A DNA stretch of 64,000 bases from the NCBI GenBank assembly GCA_015680685.1, contig MNCI01003777.1:195392-259391 (forward strand). Direction: 5' to 3'. Source of the stretch: Gnetum montanum (Eukaryota > Streptophyta > Gnetopsida > Gnetales > Gnetaceae). Shown here piece after piece: positions 1 through 11,215 of the stretch. The number at the start of each line of letters is the position of its first letter. The stretch's first letter is position 1. The position numbers and the translations under genes are program-made. Below the pieces are notes generated by a model. That model did not search any database. It was not told the origin of the DNA and was given only the letters and a program-made list of their open reading frames with translations.

Positions 1-105
1 GGTAAAATTTTAACGTGGGTGAAGTTTTGACATGAGAGAAGTTTTAATATGAGTGAAGTTTTAACATGAGCAAGGTTTTGACATAAGAGAAGTTTTAATT
101 TAGGT
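1..105. repeat. 17-bp tandem repeat
   Basis: Units of the form GAAGTTTTGACATGAGA recur every 17 bases, with starts near 4, 21, 38, 55, 72 and 89. Units differ by a few substitutions, mostly G/A and C/T. The array is cut by the window start, so its true length is not visible. It sits in the presumed U5 half of the element A LTR. Confidence 0.85.
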
Positions 106-954
106 GAAATGGTTTTAGTTTCCTCTCCAAATGATGGAATTTTTTTTGTTAAAAAATGACTAAGTATAAAATGCTAAAATTTTGACTAAGTAGTAAATAA
201 AACATGAGAGATGAAAACGACATGATGCAAGAGAGAAAAATATAAGAATAAAATGTGTGTAAGCAAGCATAAAATAAAGAGATTATGTTGATATGGTAGA
301 AGAGCCTAGATACTATATTGATTTAAAAATAAAAAGTAGAGTGTTCACCTTCTATGGAGGGCCAAGCTACAAATTGATAGGAGGAGAAAAAGGAAAAAAT
401 ATAAGAGAGATAGAAAGGTGGAATTGATAAAAAGAGCTCATATCTCAACTAAAATACAAATTTAAAGGGTAAAAAAGAACCTCTAAAGGATTAAAAGAGG
501 GATAGAGAAGTTGTTGACATGATACAAAGTTGATTCTAGGCCAACAAAGGGTTGTTTTAGCCAAGGTTCCCATTACTGATGTGGGATTTAAGAAAATTAT
601 AACTTTGGAAAGTAACATTGAATGAGCAGAAGGTATCGAAGGTAGTTGAGGAGCATGCGGGTGCTACAATGGTAGGAAGCATACACTTATGCTCTTGATC
701 TCTCAAAATTTGACAAGTGCTCTCAAATCTTAAAAGATCTTCAAAGGTCCAACCCTAAAATTTGTTTTTTGAGCTTGTATTTATGGCATGAAGTTGCCAA
801 ATTTAATTTAGAATTACTAAAACTAAACTTGGAGTCAAGTATAACTTGTCATTAACTTCAAAAATAGCAAGTTTGTTATTTCAATTTTGATGTCTACCAT
901 CAATCTTACTTTTGACATTAATTCTAACATTGATGTTCAATGTGAACTCACTCT

Positions 955-1092
955 TTGATGTCTGGTGTCAATCACACTTTGAAAAATTTTGACATTGTGT
1001 CAATCACACTTACAAAAATTTTGATGCTACATCAATCACACTTAGAAAATTTTGATGTTGTGTCAATCACACTTAGAAAATTTTTGACAATG
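955..1092. repeat. 32-bp tandem repeat in LTR U3
   Basis: The core TCAATCACACT occurs at 968, 1000, 1032 and 1063, a period of 31-32 bases, inside units such as TTTTGATGTTGTG + core + TAGAAAA. A looser unit may precede it near 940. The array lies upstream (minus strand) of the LTR TATA box, so it is in U3. Confidence 0.85.
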
Positions 1093-1288
1093 GAGTTTTT
1101 TTAAAAATTATAGAAAATTAAGTCCATAGTTTGATTATGAATCTAGATGGTTTCCAATGATTCCTAAAAGTTAAGAACATGCCTTGTGATGGTGTATTTT
1201 GGAAATTTGGTGCTCAAATCCTCATGGAATGATATTGAAACCACACTTACTTTTGATTTGAAATGAATAACAAAATGTGGGTACAACA

Positions 1289-1302
1289 TTGCCCCCTCTT
1301 GA
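1289..1302 (-). other. Polypurine tract of element A
   Basis: The minus strand reads ATCAAGAGGGGGCAA immediately before TGTTG, the LTR start. A short purine run touching the 3' LTR is the plus-strand priming site of LTR retrotransposons. Orientation agrees with the minus-strand pol genes at 2.3-4.0 kb. Confidence 0.7.
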
Positions 1303-2300
1303 TGGATGTTGTTGAGGTGTCAAGGGAGGGTACAAAATGAAGAAATTAGATGATAAATTAATGTACCTACAAAAAAGTGAAAAGAAAGAAGTGGGGGAGG
1401 GGAGAATATTAGGATATCGATAATACACCAGTCATGAGGATGGTGCCATCACAGAAAGAGGACATGGCTAAATCCTACCTTCAAGATGGTTGAAAGGATG
1501 TCATTTATGATATTCACATCATGTTCCACTCATGCCCTCAACATACCCTTACTAGAATAGAGAAAATCACTTAATTATCCCTTAATGTGTTGATGAGAGG
1601 AAAGGGAATGAGATAGGAAAGTGGATTAGAAGAAAGAAGGGAGAAGTAAAAGATGAGAGATGAAAAATAGACTTGAAAAATTGAGAAAATAATAAAAATG
1701 GAGAAAGAAATGATGGATATCACCTATATGCCAAGATGATGTGCTATGCCATAGAAGGAAGGCATGGCTAAATTCCACACCCTAATGATTATTGATATTT
1801 CATAGATTTGATTCCCTTCCTATCCCACTCAAACTTAACACATCCTCTCATGGAGTTGAAAATAGTAGAACACTCATTTCTCACTATATGAGGTAAATTG
1901 AAAATTAATATCCTTATCATAGTATGTTGTAAAAGAAATTTGTAGAATGAGATAGGAAGAGGTTTGAGAAGGTAGATGAAACTTGATGAAGTAGATAGAA
2001 GAAATATAGTAGAAATAGATAGAAAGAAAGAGGACAAGTAAGATAGAAGGGGAAAGTTAATATAGTATAGTAAAATATAGATGAGATGGAAAAAGAGTTA
2101 GTGCAAACATGATGATGCTTGATCTTTTATTTTTTTTATAGTCTATTTTTTTTACCTAAAATGTAGTATCATTTGAGGTATGCTCTATTCACTAGGTCTA
2201 AATATTAATTTCCATTTGAATCAGTTAAATCATTTGAGGTATGCTCTTTTTTTGATCTTTTGTTTCCAAGAATCTTGATGAAGACAAAGGGACCTTGCTA
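1303..2300 (-). other. 3' untranslated part of element A
   Basis: AT-rich sequence between the integrase remnant and the polypurine tract. I see no conserved domain in either strand; the short open frames here are rich in F, S and L and look like chance frames in purine-biased DNA. Confidence 0.4.
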
Positions 2301-2302
2301 GT

Positions 2303-3160
2303 TCAATGAGAACTTAGTTGTCTTAGCATTAGGAAAATGCCTAAGGATAAGATCATTTTCCTTAATGTCTTTGAGTCTAACATGCTTGCTATGGTGATGG
2401 TGCATGATTTTTGATAATTTTGGATATTGATTTCTAGTTTATTACAATTTTCCTCAAGTGTGTCTAGCTCAACACAATGTAGGATGTCATTCTCATCATC
2501 TGTCATCCAATTATTCAAAGTTGCATGAAGAGAAGGCATGTTTAGCTCAACTAGCATCCTAGCTTCTAATCCATAGCTACACATGAAAGAGATTTGATTG
2601 ATTATTATTTAGAAGATAGTATGGTAGAGATAAAAAAACATGGAATAACGAGTATGCCAATTGCATTAGGATTTGTCAACCATGATTATTAGCGAAAAGA
2701 GAAGGGATTTATTAGTTGATTCAGCTTACCCATTCAATTGTAGGTAATATAGAGATGAGAATGAGTAGGTAATTTATTATTTATCACAAAATTTAGCTAG
2801 TTCATTGCTTTTGAATTAGGATTCATTATTAGGTATAATGTGGAGAGGGATACCAAAGTAAGTGATTATATGATCCAAAATGAAACAATAAACATACTTA
2901 GACGTTACAATTCTTAAAGGAATAGCTTTGACCCACTTGGTAAAATATTTAGTAGCTATTAAAATAAATTGATGACTAGAAGAAGATGGAGGATTGATAG
3001 AACCTAAGAGATCTAGCCTCCATTTTTGGAAAGGCCATATGATTTCAAATGTCCTAAGCTCTTGAGATAGAACATAAATAAGTGGAGCATGACATTGACA
3101 TGTATCACAAATCTTAACCATCATATGCATATCCTAGACATCATAGGTCACCATTAACCT
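2303..3160 (-). pseudogene. pol: Integrase remnant of Tat-like Ty3/gypsy element A
   Basis: Integrase inserts the reverse-transcribed copy into the host genome. The piece at 2816-3130 reads through the last zinc-finger cysteines (CDTCQCHAP) into the catalytic core, with WPFQKWRLDLLGSINPPSS around the first catalytic Asp, then HQFILIATKYFTKWVKAIPL and FGIPLHIIPNNES, where the second Asp (normally in a SDNG-type motif) has become Asn. The piece at 2303-2584 gives the C-terminal part (SYGLEARMLVELNMPSL), matching the usual YGMEAVLPIE-type region. The GPINPPSS-type string and ATxYFTKWVEA are typical of Tat/Ogre integrases. Stop codons and small shifts break it, so it is non-functional. Confidence 0.85.
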
Positions 3161-3800
3161 TATGAAATGATATGAGCTACTAGACATCGTGAGCCTAAAT
3201 GACCTCCACATATGTCAAAATGAACATGTTCTAACACGTTTTGCACTTTATCATGACTTAGACAACATAGAAGAATGCCTAACGTGGAGATGTAATAGAA
3301 AATACCAAGATTAACAATACAAAAATGTTTAGAATGTTTACATAGAGCAACCTTTTGTGGATAAGATGGATGTTCAGGATGCTCTATGTAAACATTCTTA
3401 TTATGTCTATGAATTGATTATTATTTGGTAGCAAAAAATCATCGTTCAATGTTACTTTGTTGAGGTCATGAAAATTGATGCATATCCTAATAGCTTCATT
3501 TTTCTTAGGAATCACCACCATGTTGGATACCAAATCTAGTGTTGTAGAGTTTGGTGATCTCATCTTTTATGGATAAGGTTAGATTAGACTTGAATTTTTG
3601 GACATTTTTCTTAATAGATTTGGATCTTTTCTCATGTATTATGTTATGTTGGATGAGAATGGGATCCAAACCAGGCATGTCATCATATCCCCATGTAGGT
3701 GATAGAATTTTTTCTAAGTGTTTCTAGAATGGATTTTTAAATATCATCAAGTAGGTTTGCCCCTAATTGTAAGGTCTTTCCATCATTTTAGTGATTTTTT
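3160..3800 (-). pseudogene. pol: Deleted reverse transcriptase of element A fused to integrase N-terminus
   Basis: Read on the minus strand, 3800-3570 shows the RT entry region (LQLGANL, then DMPGLDPILIQHNI, then VQKFKSN...IKDEITKL), and 3550-3410 shows NMVVIPKKNKAIRICINFHDLN followed by DDFLLPNNN, the fingers/palm start. At 3400 the frame jumps from there to EHPEHPSYPQK and CLSHDKVQNVLEHVHFDICGGH, the zinc-binding start of integrase. The catalytic palm (YxDD), thumb and RNase H are therefore missing. Spliced to 2303-3160, this is a deletion derivative, not just a decayed gene. The same junction recurs in the inverted copy at 5117-5524. Confidence 0.8.
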
Positions 3801-4045
3801 TTAGTAAGCTCTTGTAATGTATCATTAGTCAAAATGGGTTCGTGATCCAAGAAGGAAAGGTTAGTTTGAGAGGTTAAGTTTTTCTTAGTGATATCAAGGG
3901 TTGAGATGATAGAATCTAAGATCTTAAGGAGTGAAAAATCAATGAAATCCTTGTTGAAAGATTGAGAAATTTGACCTTGATTCTTGTACAAGACAAGTGG
4001 TTCACACAAACAATAGAGTAACTTAGGATCCATTGTTGGTAAATC
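3800..4045 (-). pseudogene. Protease-RT linker of element A
   Basis: Open minus-strand frame with MDPKLLYCLCEPLVLY near 4033 and LTKKNH near 3788, continuing into the RT start. Long poorly conserved linkers upstream of RT are usual in Tat/Ogre elements. Only position and frame continuity support this; the linker itself has no diagnostic motif. Confidence 0.45.
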
Positions 4046-5085
4046 ATGAGAGAAAAAGTAATAGTTACATGAAAATGAAATTAAAATAAGAAAATATTTC
4101 AAGTTTGCTTGCACAAAATAAGAAGAGATGAAAAAAATGAAAAAAATTTTAAGAAAGAGATAGGAAGAGGATTCTAAGTATTTGAAAAGGATGAAAAATT
4201 TGTCTAAGTATGGAGAGAGAGAAAATTTTCTAAGTTTGGAAAAGATAGGAGAGCTAGAGGATTTTATAAGGTGCTGATAAGAGAGGGATAATAGATTTGT
4301 GTAAGGAAAGGAGGAGATCATAAAAGAATTTTCTAAGTTCAAAAAGGAGGAGGGGAAGGTTGAAAAATTTTATGGTAGGTTAAGGGGAAAATTTTTGAAT
4401 GGTTAGGAAAGTTAGAGAATACTTTGTGGCATGGAATCAAGGTGAAGGAGTTAGAAAAATTTTATTTAAGTTTTCAAGGAAAAATCAAAGCTCGAAAATT
4501 TCTAAGACATGGAAGATTGAAAGCTAAGTGTGAAAAATTTTCTAAGTGTAAAGCATGAGATTAAGAGGAGGAAATATTAGGATTTTTGGTTATGCTTTAG
4601 CCTATATGTTTTTGCTAAAGGTAATAGAACTAAATTGAAATGTACTTTCATGAATATTTGCATGGGAACTGAGAATTATGGTATAAGGAACTATTGTTTA
4701 TGGGTTTTGTGTTTTATGCATTTAAGTTTTTATGGTTTGATGTGTTTATGAGATTTTTAAGTTTTTTTCTTTTTTGTTGATTTTTTTATTTTTTATGTTT
4801 GTAACTTTGTGGTTTTTTAGGGAAAAATAAAGTAAAAAATAAATGAAACATGTGATTAAATGTAGTATAAAGAAGAGTAAATACTTGAGCAAGTTGATAA
4901 TCAAGATTGTGCTAAATAAGTAGACATGATTAAAAATAAAAAAGTGTAATAATTAAACTAATATAAGGAAGTTAAAACTAATTTTGTACTAAGAAACATA
5001 GGTAAACATAAAAGATAAACAAAGATAAAACAACGAAAGTAGAGAAAATATTTAAGACTGTGATGCCTTAACAATGACTTTTCTA
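4046..5085. other. AT-rich segment without recognisable coding
   Basis: Between the element A linker and the inverted pol copy. The minus strand of 4046-4342 is open but low-complexity (F, S, L, Y). Ogre-type elements can carry an intron between protease and RT, which could explain a non-coding stretch here, but I see no convincing splice pair. Confidence 0.3.
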
Positions 5086-5551
5086 GCATTGGACCTAGTG
5101 GAAAATACCAAGATTAACTCTACAGCACTAGATTTGGTATCCAACATGGTGGTCATTCCTAAGAAAAACAAAGCTATTAGGATATTCATCAATTTTCATG
5201 ACCTCAAAAAAGTAACATTGAAAGATGATTTTTCGCTACCAAATAATAATCAACACATAGACATAACAACCAACTCAATGTTTAGAATGTTTACATGGAG
5301 CATCTTGAACATCCATCTTATCCACAAAAGGATGATCTATGTAAACATTCTAAACCCTTTTCTATTCTTAATCTTAGTATTTTTTGTTACGTCTCTACGT
5401 TAGACATTCTTCTGTGTTGTCTAAGTTGTGGTAAAGTGCAAAATGTGTTAGAACATGTTCATTTTGGCATATGTGGAGGTCATTTAGGCTCATGGTGTCT
5501 AGTAGCTCATATCATTATGTGGATAAGATGGATGATTTTTCGCTACCAAAT
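5086..5551 (+). pseudogene. pol: Inverted second copy of the deleted Tat-like pol
   Basis: Plus-strand homologue of 3163-3550. It encodes LVSNMVVIPKKNKAIRIFIN and DDFSLPNNN (RT fingers), then jumps to EHLEHPSYPQKDD and CLSCGKVQNVLEHVHFGICG (integrase zinc-binding start). It ends at GGATAAGATGG near 5530, beyond which a 21-bp stretch from its own RT part (5224-5244) is repeated at 5531-5551. It lacks both the RT entry region and the integrase core present in the minus-strand copy, so it is a shorter duplicate of the same deletion derivative. Confidence 0.8.
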
Positions 5552-5559
5552 CATTAGCC

Positions 5560-7709
5560 ATTATGTGTAGATGGATGTGGAGGGTGGTATGGACATGGGT
5601 TTCCCCTTCAATAGATGATGAATGTATTTAGTGGTACTTTGGAGGGTAATAGTGATGTTGAAATGAGGTATGACTTGTAGAACTTCTTGGAGAGATAGGT
5701 TGTTGAACATAGTACTTGTATGGATCAAGTTGCCTATAAGGGTATTGCTACCTTGGCAGTGGAATCCCCCACAATTGTGGTTGGTACCACTGTTGGTATT
5801 ATTCATAAGGTTGTGGAGGAGTTCCACTTGGGTAGTAAGCTTGTTGCTATTGGTGGAATTGCCTTGGATTTCCTTGAGGGTAAGGCAATCATTTAGGTGC
5901 TTGACTACGTGCTAGTTGAGGATTGAATGCATACACCCTAGACTCTTGTAAGTGTGACACCATGGGACAACATCCCTTTGGATTTTCATATTGATAGATG
6001 TCACAATCAGTTTCATCATCAGAGTTAGTTTTCACAACTTCATCTACTACTACAACTTTGCCCTTACCTCTTTGGTAGGTACATTTAGCTTCTTTGCACC
6101 TTCTATGGTTAAGATCACTATTTTTCTCTTTGGATTCTTCAGTAATATTCATAGCAGTTTGAAATTTTTTATCCAAAGAGTCCCATAATTTATCAACCTT
6201 TGCCAAAATATCAAAAATAGATTTTTGAATGGGCAAGGTTTTTTTGTTTACCACTTCATCAAGTGGTGACTCCCCCTTGTCACAAAGTCATTTTTGGATG
6301 GAAGGGTTCCTATTATACTCTTTTGCGCTTTCCCTCTCTCATAGCTCACCTTCTTCTTTTGCTACCTACTCAATTGGCCTTTGGATTTGATGAGCTCTGA
6401 GTTCCAACAATCTTTCTTGGGCATACACCCTAAGGGTTCTTCTAGTTTCTACTCTAAGCCCATCTATAATGTGGCAAAGTTGTTTCTTTTGAGAATAACC
6501 ATGACCAGGGCATTGATGTAAGAGTGAATATTATCTACCCATGGTAGCATCCAAGGGTTCATGTGTTCCTTGTTTCTAGCCTTGGATTTACCTTCTTAGA
6601 TTAGACACTTAAGAGTATGTTTAGTATTGGTTATTGAATAACTCCAACATGGTACTCCATCGACGAATGGTTTCCAGCTCCAAGGACTAGTACCAGCTTT
6701 TAGCTTTCTTTATGAGTGTCCTAGGGAAGAATTTGAGTTTCTACCATTCATTTTCTATGTTTTTTAAGGCACAAGCATCATGGAAAGCTTGTAGATGTGT
6801 CTGTGGATTAGAATTATACCCCCCCTCAAATCTTGGGATATTGTTCATGTCTAAGCACTTAATTTGACTATCTTTCATATGCTTGGTTGGAATTTTAACT
6901 GCCCATACAATGTTGAGCATGCTTCAAGTTGCTAATAGAGATTCATCATCATCATTGCATCAATGATGCTGATGATGGCTTCAACCACCCCTTCGGTCTT
7001 GGTGGCCTTCACAATCATTGTTGTCTCATTGATCACCTTCATCATGATTATTTCAACAGCAGCTTCTATGAGAACTATCAGATGAAGAGAAATGTTCAAA
7101 ATTATATGAAGAATAATGTGGACTACCATTGTCACTGCAGTGTCCACCACCACTTTTTTGCTTAATATGATCACCATCCTTAGATCCCTTGCCATTGTGA
7201 TGCTTGCCCGAGTCCCTACCTTGGCTATCACTTTTTCCTAAACCTAATTTATGAATAGTGGATTGCAGGGTCAGGTTCACACCCTTGTCTTTAGTATTAG
7301 GGGGTGGAGAATCTTCATGTTGAGAACCTTTAGTAGGAGGATCCTCATTGTCATCTTGATTTAGCAGGAATAAGGGATTAGTGTAATGTTCTCCTTTTGT
7401 AGCCTTATGGAGCTTCTCCTAAAATCGATCTTGCTTACATTATGTTTCAGTGGGATAGTAGTTTCAAGTGTCACATCTAACCACACCGTATTCTTTGTGA
7501 AGATTTGAGATGCCCAACTTGTTAAGAGTTTTAAGTAGCATCCTTAGCATAGATCGATCAAGGGGCAAGACAATGTTGCCCTCCATATCACGCCATCGCA
7601 TTTGTTCATCCTAATGTAGGATGAAGGCAAAGTTTGGTAGATACTCATTTGGATTCTTGTCGAACCAATGGTTTGACATCTTTGTGCTTGTGAGAAGAAG
7701 AAGAAATTT
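5560..7709 (-). pseudogene. gag: gag of Athila-like element 0 (3'-truncated)
   Basis: Homologous over its length to the gag of element 1 (22,532-24,720), opposite strand. Recognisable blocks on the minus strand: RWRDMEGNIVLPLD near 7600; the LTLQSTIHKLG block near 7260 followed by a basic, Gly/Ser/His-rich stretch; the capsid-like NIPRFEGGYN...HLQAFHDACALKN near 6850; a charged segment near 6250-5950 (KKFQTAMNITEESKEK); and a Q/P/Y-rich tail. The expected start codon at about 7707-7705 reads ATT where element 1 has ATG. The gene stops abruptly near 5560, where unrelated Tat-like pol begins, so protease and pol are missing. Several in-frame stops are present. Confidence 0.8.
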
Positions 7710-7842
7710 TGCAAAACAAAACAAAATTATTAGTGTGCTTTTATAATAAAATGTATAGCAGAAATGATATCAACCTTGAGGTTCATATAATGATATTAAT
7801 GGTATTTACTTAAACCTAAATAGTACATGTTCAACAAACAAA

Positions 7843-7861
7843 GTCCCCAGTAATGATGCCA
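7843..7861 (-). other. Primer-binding site of element 0 (tRNA-Asp type)
   Basis: The minus strand reads TGGCATCATTACTGGGGAC one base after the LTR end. It differs from the common Athila/Tat site TGGCGCCGTTGCCGGGGAC, complementary to the 3' end of tRNA-Asp, mainly by transitions. Confidence 0.75.
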
Positions 7862-7862
7862 A

Positions 7863-8800
7863 TGATGAGTAGTAAGGTACCCCTATGTCCAACCATACGA
7901 ATCATAGAGCATTCATGTGTGATCTAGTAAAATTCCATGGACTTTATTATTTTTGGTGCACTAGTCTTCTAGGAAGTAAATCTTGCCTTAAGGTCAATCG
8001 TTCTCTTCCCAATTACACTTATGATGTACATTAGTATGGTTAAGTGTAATTAAGGCATCTAATTTTTATCATTTTTATTTTTATGGTTTGATGTTCTAAT
8101 GGAGATAAAAGTGATTAGTTTAACTAATTTAAACTAACTAATCAACTAGCATTTAACTACTCCTAACATAAGCATCCTATCCCACCTTCTGTACATGTCT
8201 TGAACCCTCGTATGCACTATTGGGCAACCAAGTGCTACACTACTGGGTGTACCAAGCAACAACACTACTGGGATTACCAAGTGAATATGTGTTACACTCA
8301 AAGTGATTGTACTTACATGTTTAATCTATCTTGCTTACTTGCTTCATTAACTTAATTATTGGAAATATTTAATAAATAATTGAAAGCATTAAATAAATAA
8401 TTGAAAACATTAAATGCATCAAAAAAAATATTTAATCTATCCCAAGTGTTGTAAGTTTTATTAGAAAGCTCATCTTTATTACTACACACACTGCTATGCT
8501 CAGGTACAACAATGCTCGAATAAAGATCCATTCACTCAATGACTCCTACTGTGGACACTCAAGAGGAAAATTCTAAATTTCAAATGGAAAAACTACAAGA
8601 GCTTTGCTGCAACTACAATCTCTCTTACCATAAATGTGGCTGGTAGACACATATTTATAGCTAACTATAGACATTATTTTTGATGGGGCCACGTCAATGC
8701 ATGATATGATGCATTAAGTAGGCTTCATCGACAAGACCTTGTCGATGAGGCTGAGTCAACAAGGTCTCGTCAATGCAATCGATAGAACTACGACTCATCA
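7863..8800 (-). repeat. 5' LTR of Athila-like element 0
   Basis: 938 bp on the minus strand, starting TGATGAGTCG at 8800 and ending CTCATCA at 7863; the same length and family as the 5' LTR of element 1 at 21,278. A TATA box CTATAAATAT is at 8651-8660 (minus). U3 contains a 10-bp inverted repeat, CATCGACAAG-AC-CTTGTCGATG, at 8726-8747 among GCCTCRTCRAC-type motifs. U5 carries the block with repeated CTTGGT, ACTGGG and GTAGT words seen in the other LTRs. It interrupts chromovirus integrase at 8801; the matching 3' LTR and target duplication are not in the window. Confidence 0.85.
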
Positions 8801-8829
8801 GTCTTCAAAATTCTTGAATTAACTTTTGT

Positions 8830-9720
8830 ATACTTAGAAAAATGCAGGTCTTTCATGTCTTACATAAATTTAGCACTCAATTATGCCTTCCCATCAAAAT
8901 GGTTAACATGATCTAACATTCTTGGATTGAAATCATAATTTGTCTCATAAGGACTCTTTCCAATGTTAGAATAAAATGCATTATTGTAGGAAAATTCAAG
9001 ATGAGACAATAAATTTTCCACCTATTTGGTTGATCATCATGCAAACAACTTAGGATTTTCAACAAAGATCTATTTGCCACTTTAGTTTACCCATTAAATT
9101 AAGAATGATAAACACTAAAAAATTTTAATTTGGCTAGTAAATTTTGAGTCCCTATCACTTATAATATTTAATAGAATGCCATAAGGTCTAACAACATGTT
9201 GGGAAAAAAAATTTTCCATAATATTTTCCTTCTTGCAAGGAATAAAATATATCATCTTGATGAATCTATCAACCATTAAAAAATTAAATAATTTTCACAC
9301 AGTTTTTGAAATTGCTCTAATGAAATCCATTGACATATTCTCCATGGTGACTTAGAAATATGTAATGATATATAATGATCCTCTGTTCCCTTCCCTCTTT
9401 GAAGTTTTGATATGTTATACATTCCTTTATAAATTTAGAAATTTGGGTAGATATTCCTTTCCAAAAATAGCTTCTCCCCATAAGTTCAAGTATTTTATCC
9501 CTTCCCATATGGCTTATCATACCATCACAATGCTTTTCTAATATAATTATGGATCTAAAATCACATTTGGAAATACATACCTTTTCATTTTTGAAGAGAA
9601 TACTAGTTTAGATGTGTTAATCCCTCCATTGATCAACTCTCCTAATTAAAGGCTAATTCAAATCCTTTCAAAACCTGCCCAAAATCATAATCATTAGAGT
9701 ACAAGTAAACCAAGTCTTTC
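8830..9720 (-). pseudogene. pol: Chromovirus integrase remnant
   Basis: Minus-strand frames show the zinc-binding domain (ISHMGRDKILELMGRSYFWKG, then IKECITYQNFKEG, 9317-9530) and the core (NGFH, then MVDRFIKMIYFIPCKKEN near 9240, ISDRDSKF near 9140, and SPYETNYDFNPRM near 8950). The GHFGRDKTL and DRDSKFTSHFW-type motifs are those of the chromovirus branch of Ty3/gypsy and differ from the Athila/Tat integrases elsewhere here. Frameshifts and stops are frequent. The C-terminal part, including any chromodomain, is cut off by the element 0 LTR. Confidence 0.8.
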
Positions 9721-11215
9721 ATACCTTCAACTTATGATGAACTAAAATTCACAATATGTACCTTGGACTATGCATTAGCCACAACATTATCTTTCCACTT
9801 TTATGCATTAGCCTAGTGGTAAGACTCTTAATTTGGAAACTCTAAGTTATGGGTTTGATTATGGTGGGAAATGCTAAGTTATAAAGTTCTACGTAGACTA
9901 TATATCTTGAGATGTACCTATGTTTTAATTATTTCAGGTTCCAACACTTTTATGATTTAGAAAAAAATTAAACTCTTGTAATCATACCACTTACTTCATG
10001 TATTTAAAACTCCTTTTATGAATTTAGAAATTGAATTCCTTTATGATTAGTCATTAACAAAATTATTTGGACAAAAAATGACATCTCTAATATTTAATGG
10101 CCTAAAGGATTACATAAAAATCCCTTTCATAGATACTATACTTTTACCTTTTCATTGAGCTAAAATGTAATAGGTCTTCGTTCTTAAGATAAGATCCCTT
10201 CAATTACTAATCCACTAGCACTCGCCTCCACTTAAAAGAGTTTTTTAAAAATACAGAATTACAAGCACTGGTTCACTTGCAATATTCTCTTTCAACAAAT
10301 CAAAACTTCCTTGCATCACAACATCCTAGTTAAAGGATTGATGCTTCTTTAAGAGAGAAAATTTTACCATGAAAAGCCACTAAAATTCCTTATGAATCTT
10401 CTATAGAAGCTTGTCAAGTCAAGAAAAGAACATACCTCTCTAACATTCTTTGGAATTGGCCACTTCCTAAAGGCCTTTACCTTGGCTACCTCCATCTTCA
10501 CTTAACTTCTAGAAATCACATGTCCCAAGTATGTGATCTCCCTTTGCATGAAATTATACTCCTTTATATTAATAATACGTTAGTCCTCATTGAACTTTTG
10601 GAAAATAAGCCTCAAATGACCAAATGATCCTCCTCATTTGAGTCATATATAGAAATGTCATCAAAGAAAATGATTTAATATTTTCCAATTAATTTCTTCA
10701 AAACATCATGCATCAACCTCATGAAAGTAGCATGGAAATTTATTAAACCAAATGAAATTACAATCATTCAAACAAGCCATCTAGAGTCATGAAAGTAGTC
10801 TTCCATTCATCATCTTGTCTAATTCTAATTTACTAATGTTCAATATTCAAATCAATTTTGCTAAATATTTTATGACATGTCAAAGCATCAGGGAAATCAT
10901 ACATTCTTAAAATGAAAAAAATGATATTGTATTGTTATTTTATTCATTTCCCTTGAATCAATTCACATGCTTTATTCTTCACTCTCCTTTATGGAGATTA
11001 GCACTATTGTAACTGCAGATTAAGAGATTGATTCTCTAATAAAGCCATTTGTATGTAGCTTCTTCATTTTCTTTTGTATTTTTTCTATTTAATCTGATCT
11101 TATATGGTATGCTCTTTCTTTGCACTTAGAATAAGCTCAATTTGATGTTTCACATTTCTCATTGGTGGCAATTCATCCAACTTCCTTTTGAAGACATTGA
11201 AAAAATATGTAGCCA
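9720..11215 (-). pseudogene. pol: Chromovirus reverse transcriptase and RNase H remnant
   Basis: Reading the minus strand from 11,215 downward: ELPPMRNVKHQIELI (RT entry), CHKIFSKIDLN near 10,870, DDEWKTTFMTLDGLFE near 10,800, a damaged FGL-NA-ATFMRLMHDVLK region near 10,740, FFDDISIYDS near 10,650 (the catalytic DD box) and EITYLGHVIS near 10,530. RNase H should occupy about 10,400-9,720 but is badly eroded and I can place only its boundaries. Order and strand agree with the integrase at 8.83-9.72 kb. Numerous frameshifts; non-functional. Confidence 0.75.

Larger units (their letters stand above)
1..1288 (-). repeat. 3' LTR of Tat-like element A (partial, runs off the window)
   Basis: On the minus strand the repeat begins with TGTTGTACCC at 1288, directly after a purine tract, as expected for the start of a 3' LTR. 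A TATA-like CCATAAATA lies on the minus strand at 778-786. The sequence is homologous, in opposite orientation, to 18,114-20,560: both share TTGATTCTAGG..., the block around the TATA box, and a GGCCTCC...AGG...AACACTC block in the presumed U5. The U3 part carries a 32-bp tandem repeat and the far U5 part a 17-bp tandem repeat. The other end lies outside the window, so total length is unknown. Confidence 0.7.

Noticed and set aside
3788-4342. 184-codon F/S/L-rich protein on the minus strand as a gene
   Set aside because: Only the part below 4,045 fits the protease-RT linker of element A; the rest is low-complexity sequence in AT-rich DNA.
6929-7280. Histidine-rich small protein on the plus strand
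   Set aside because: Shadow of the basic, His/Ser/Gly-rich part of gag on the minus strand.
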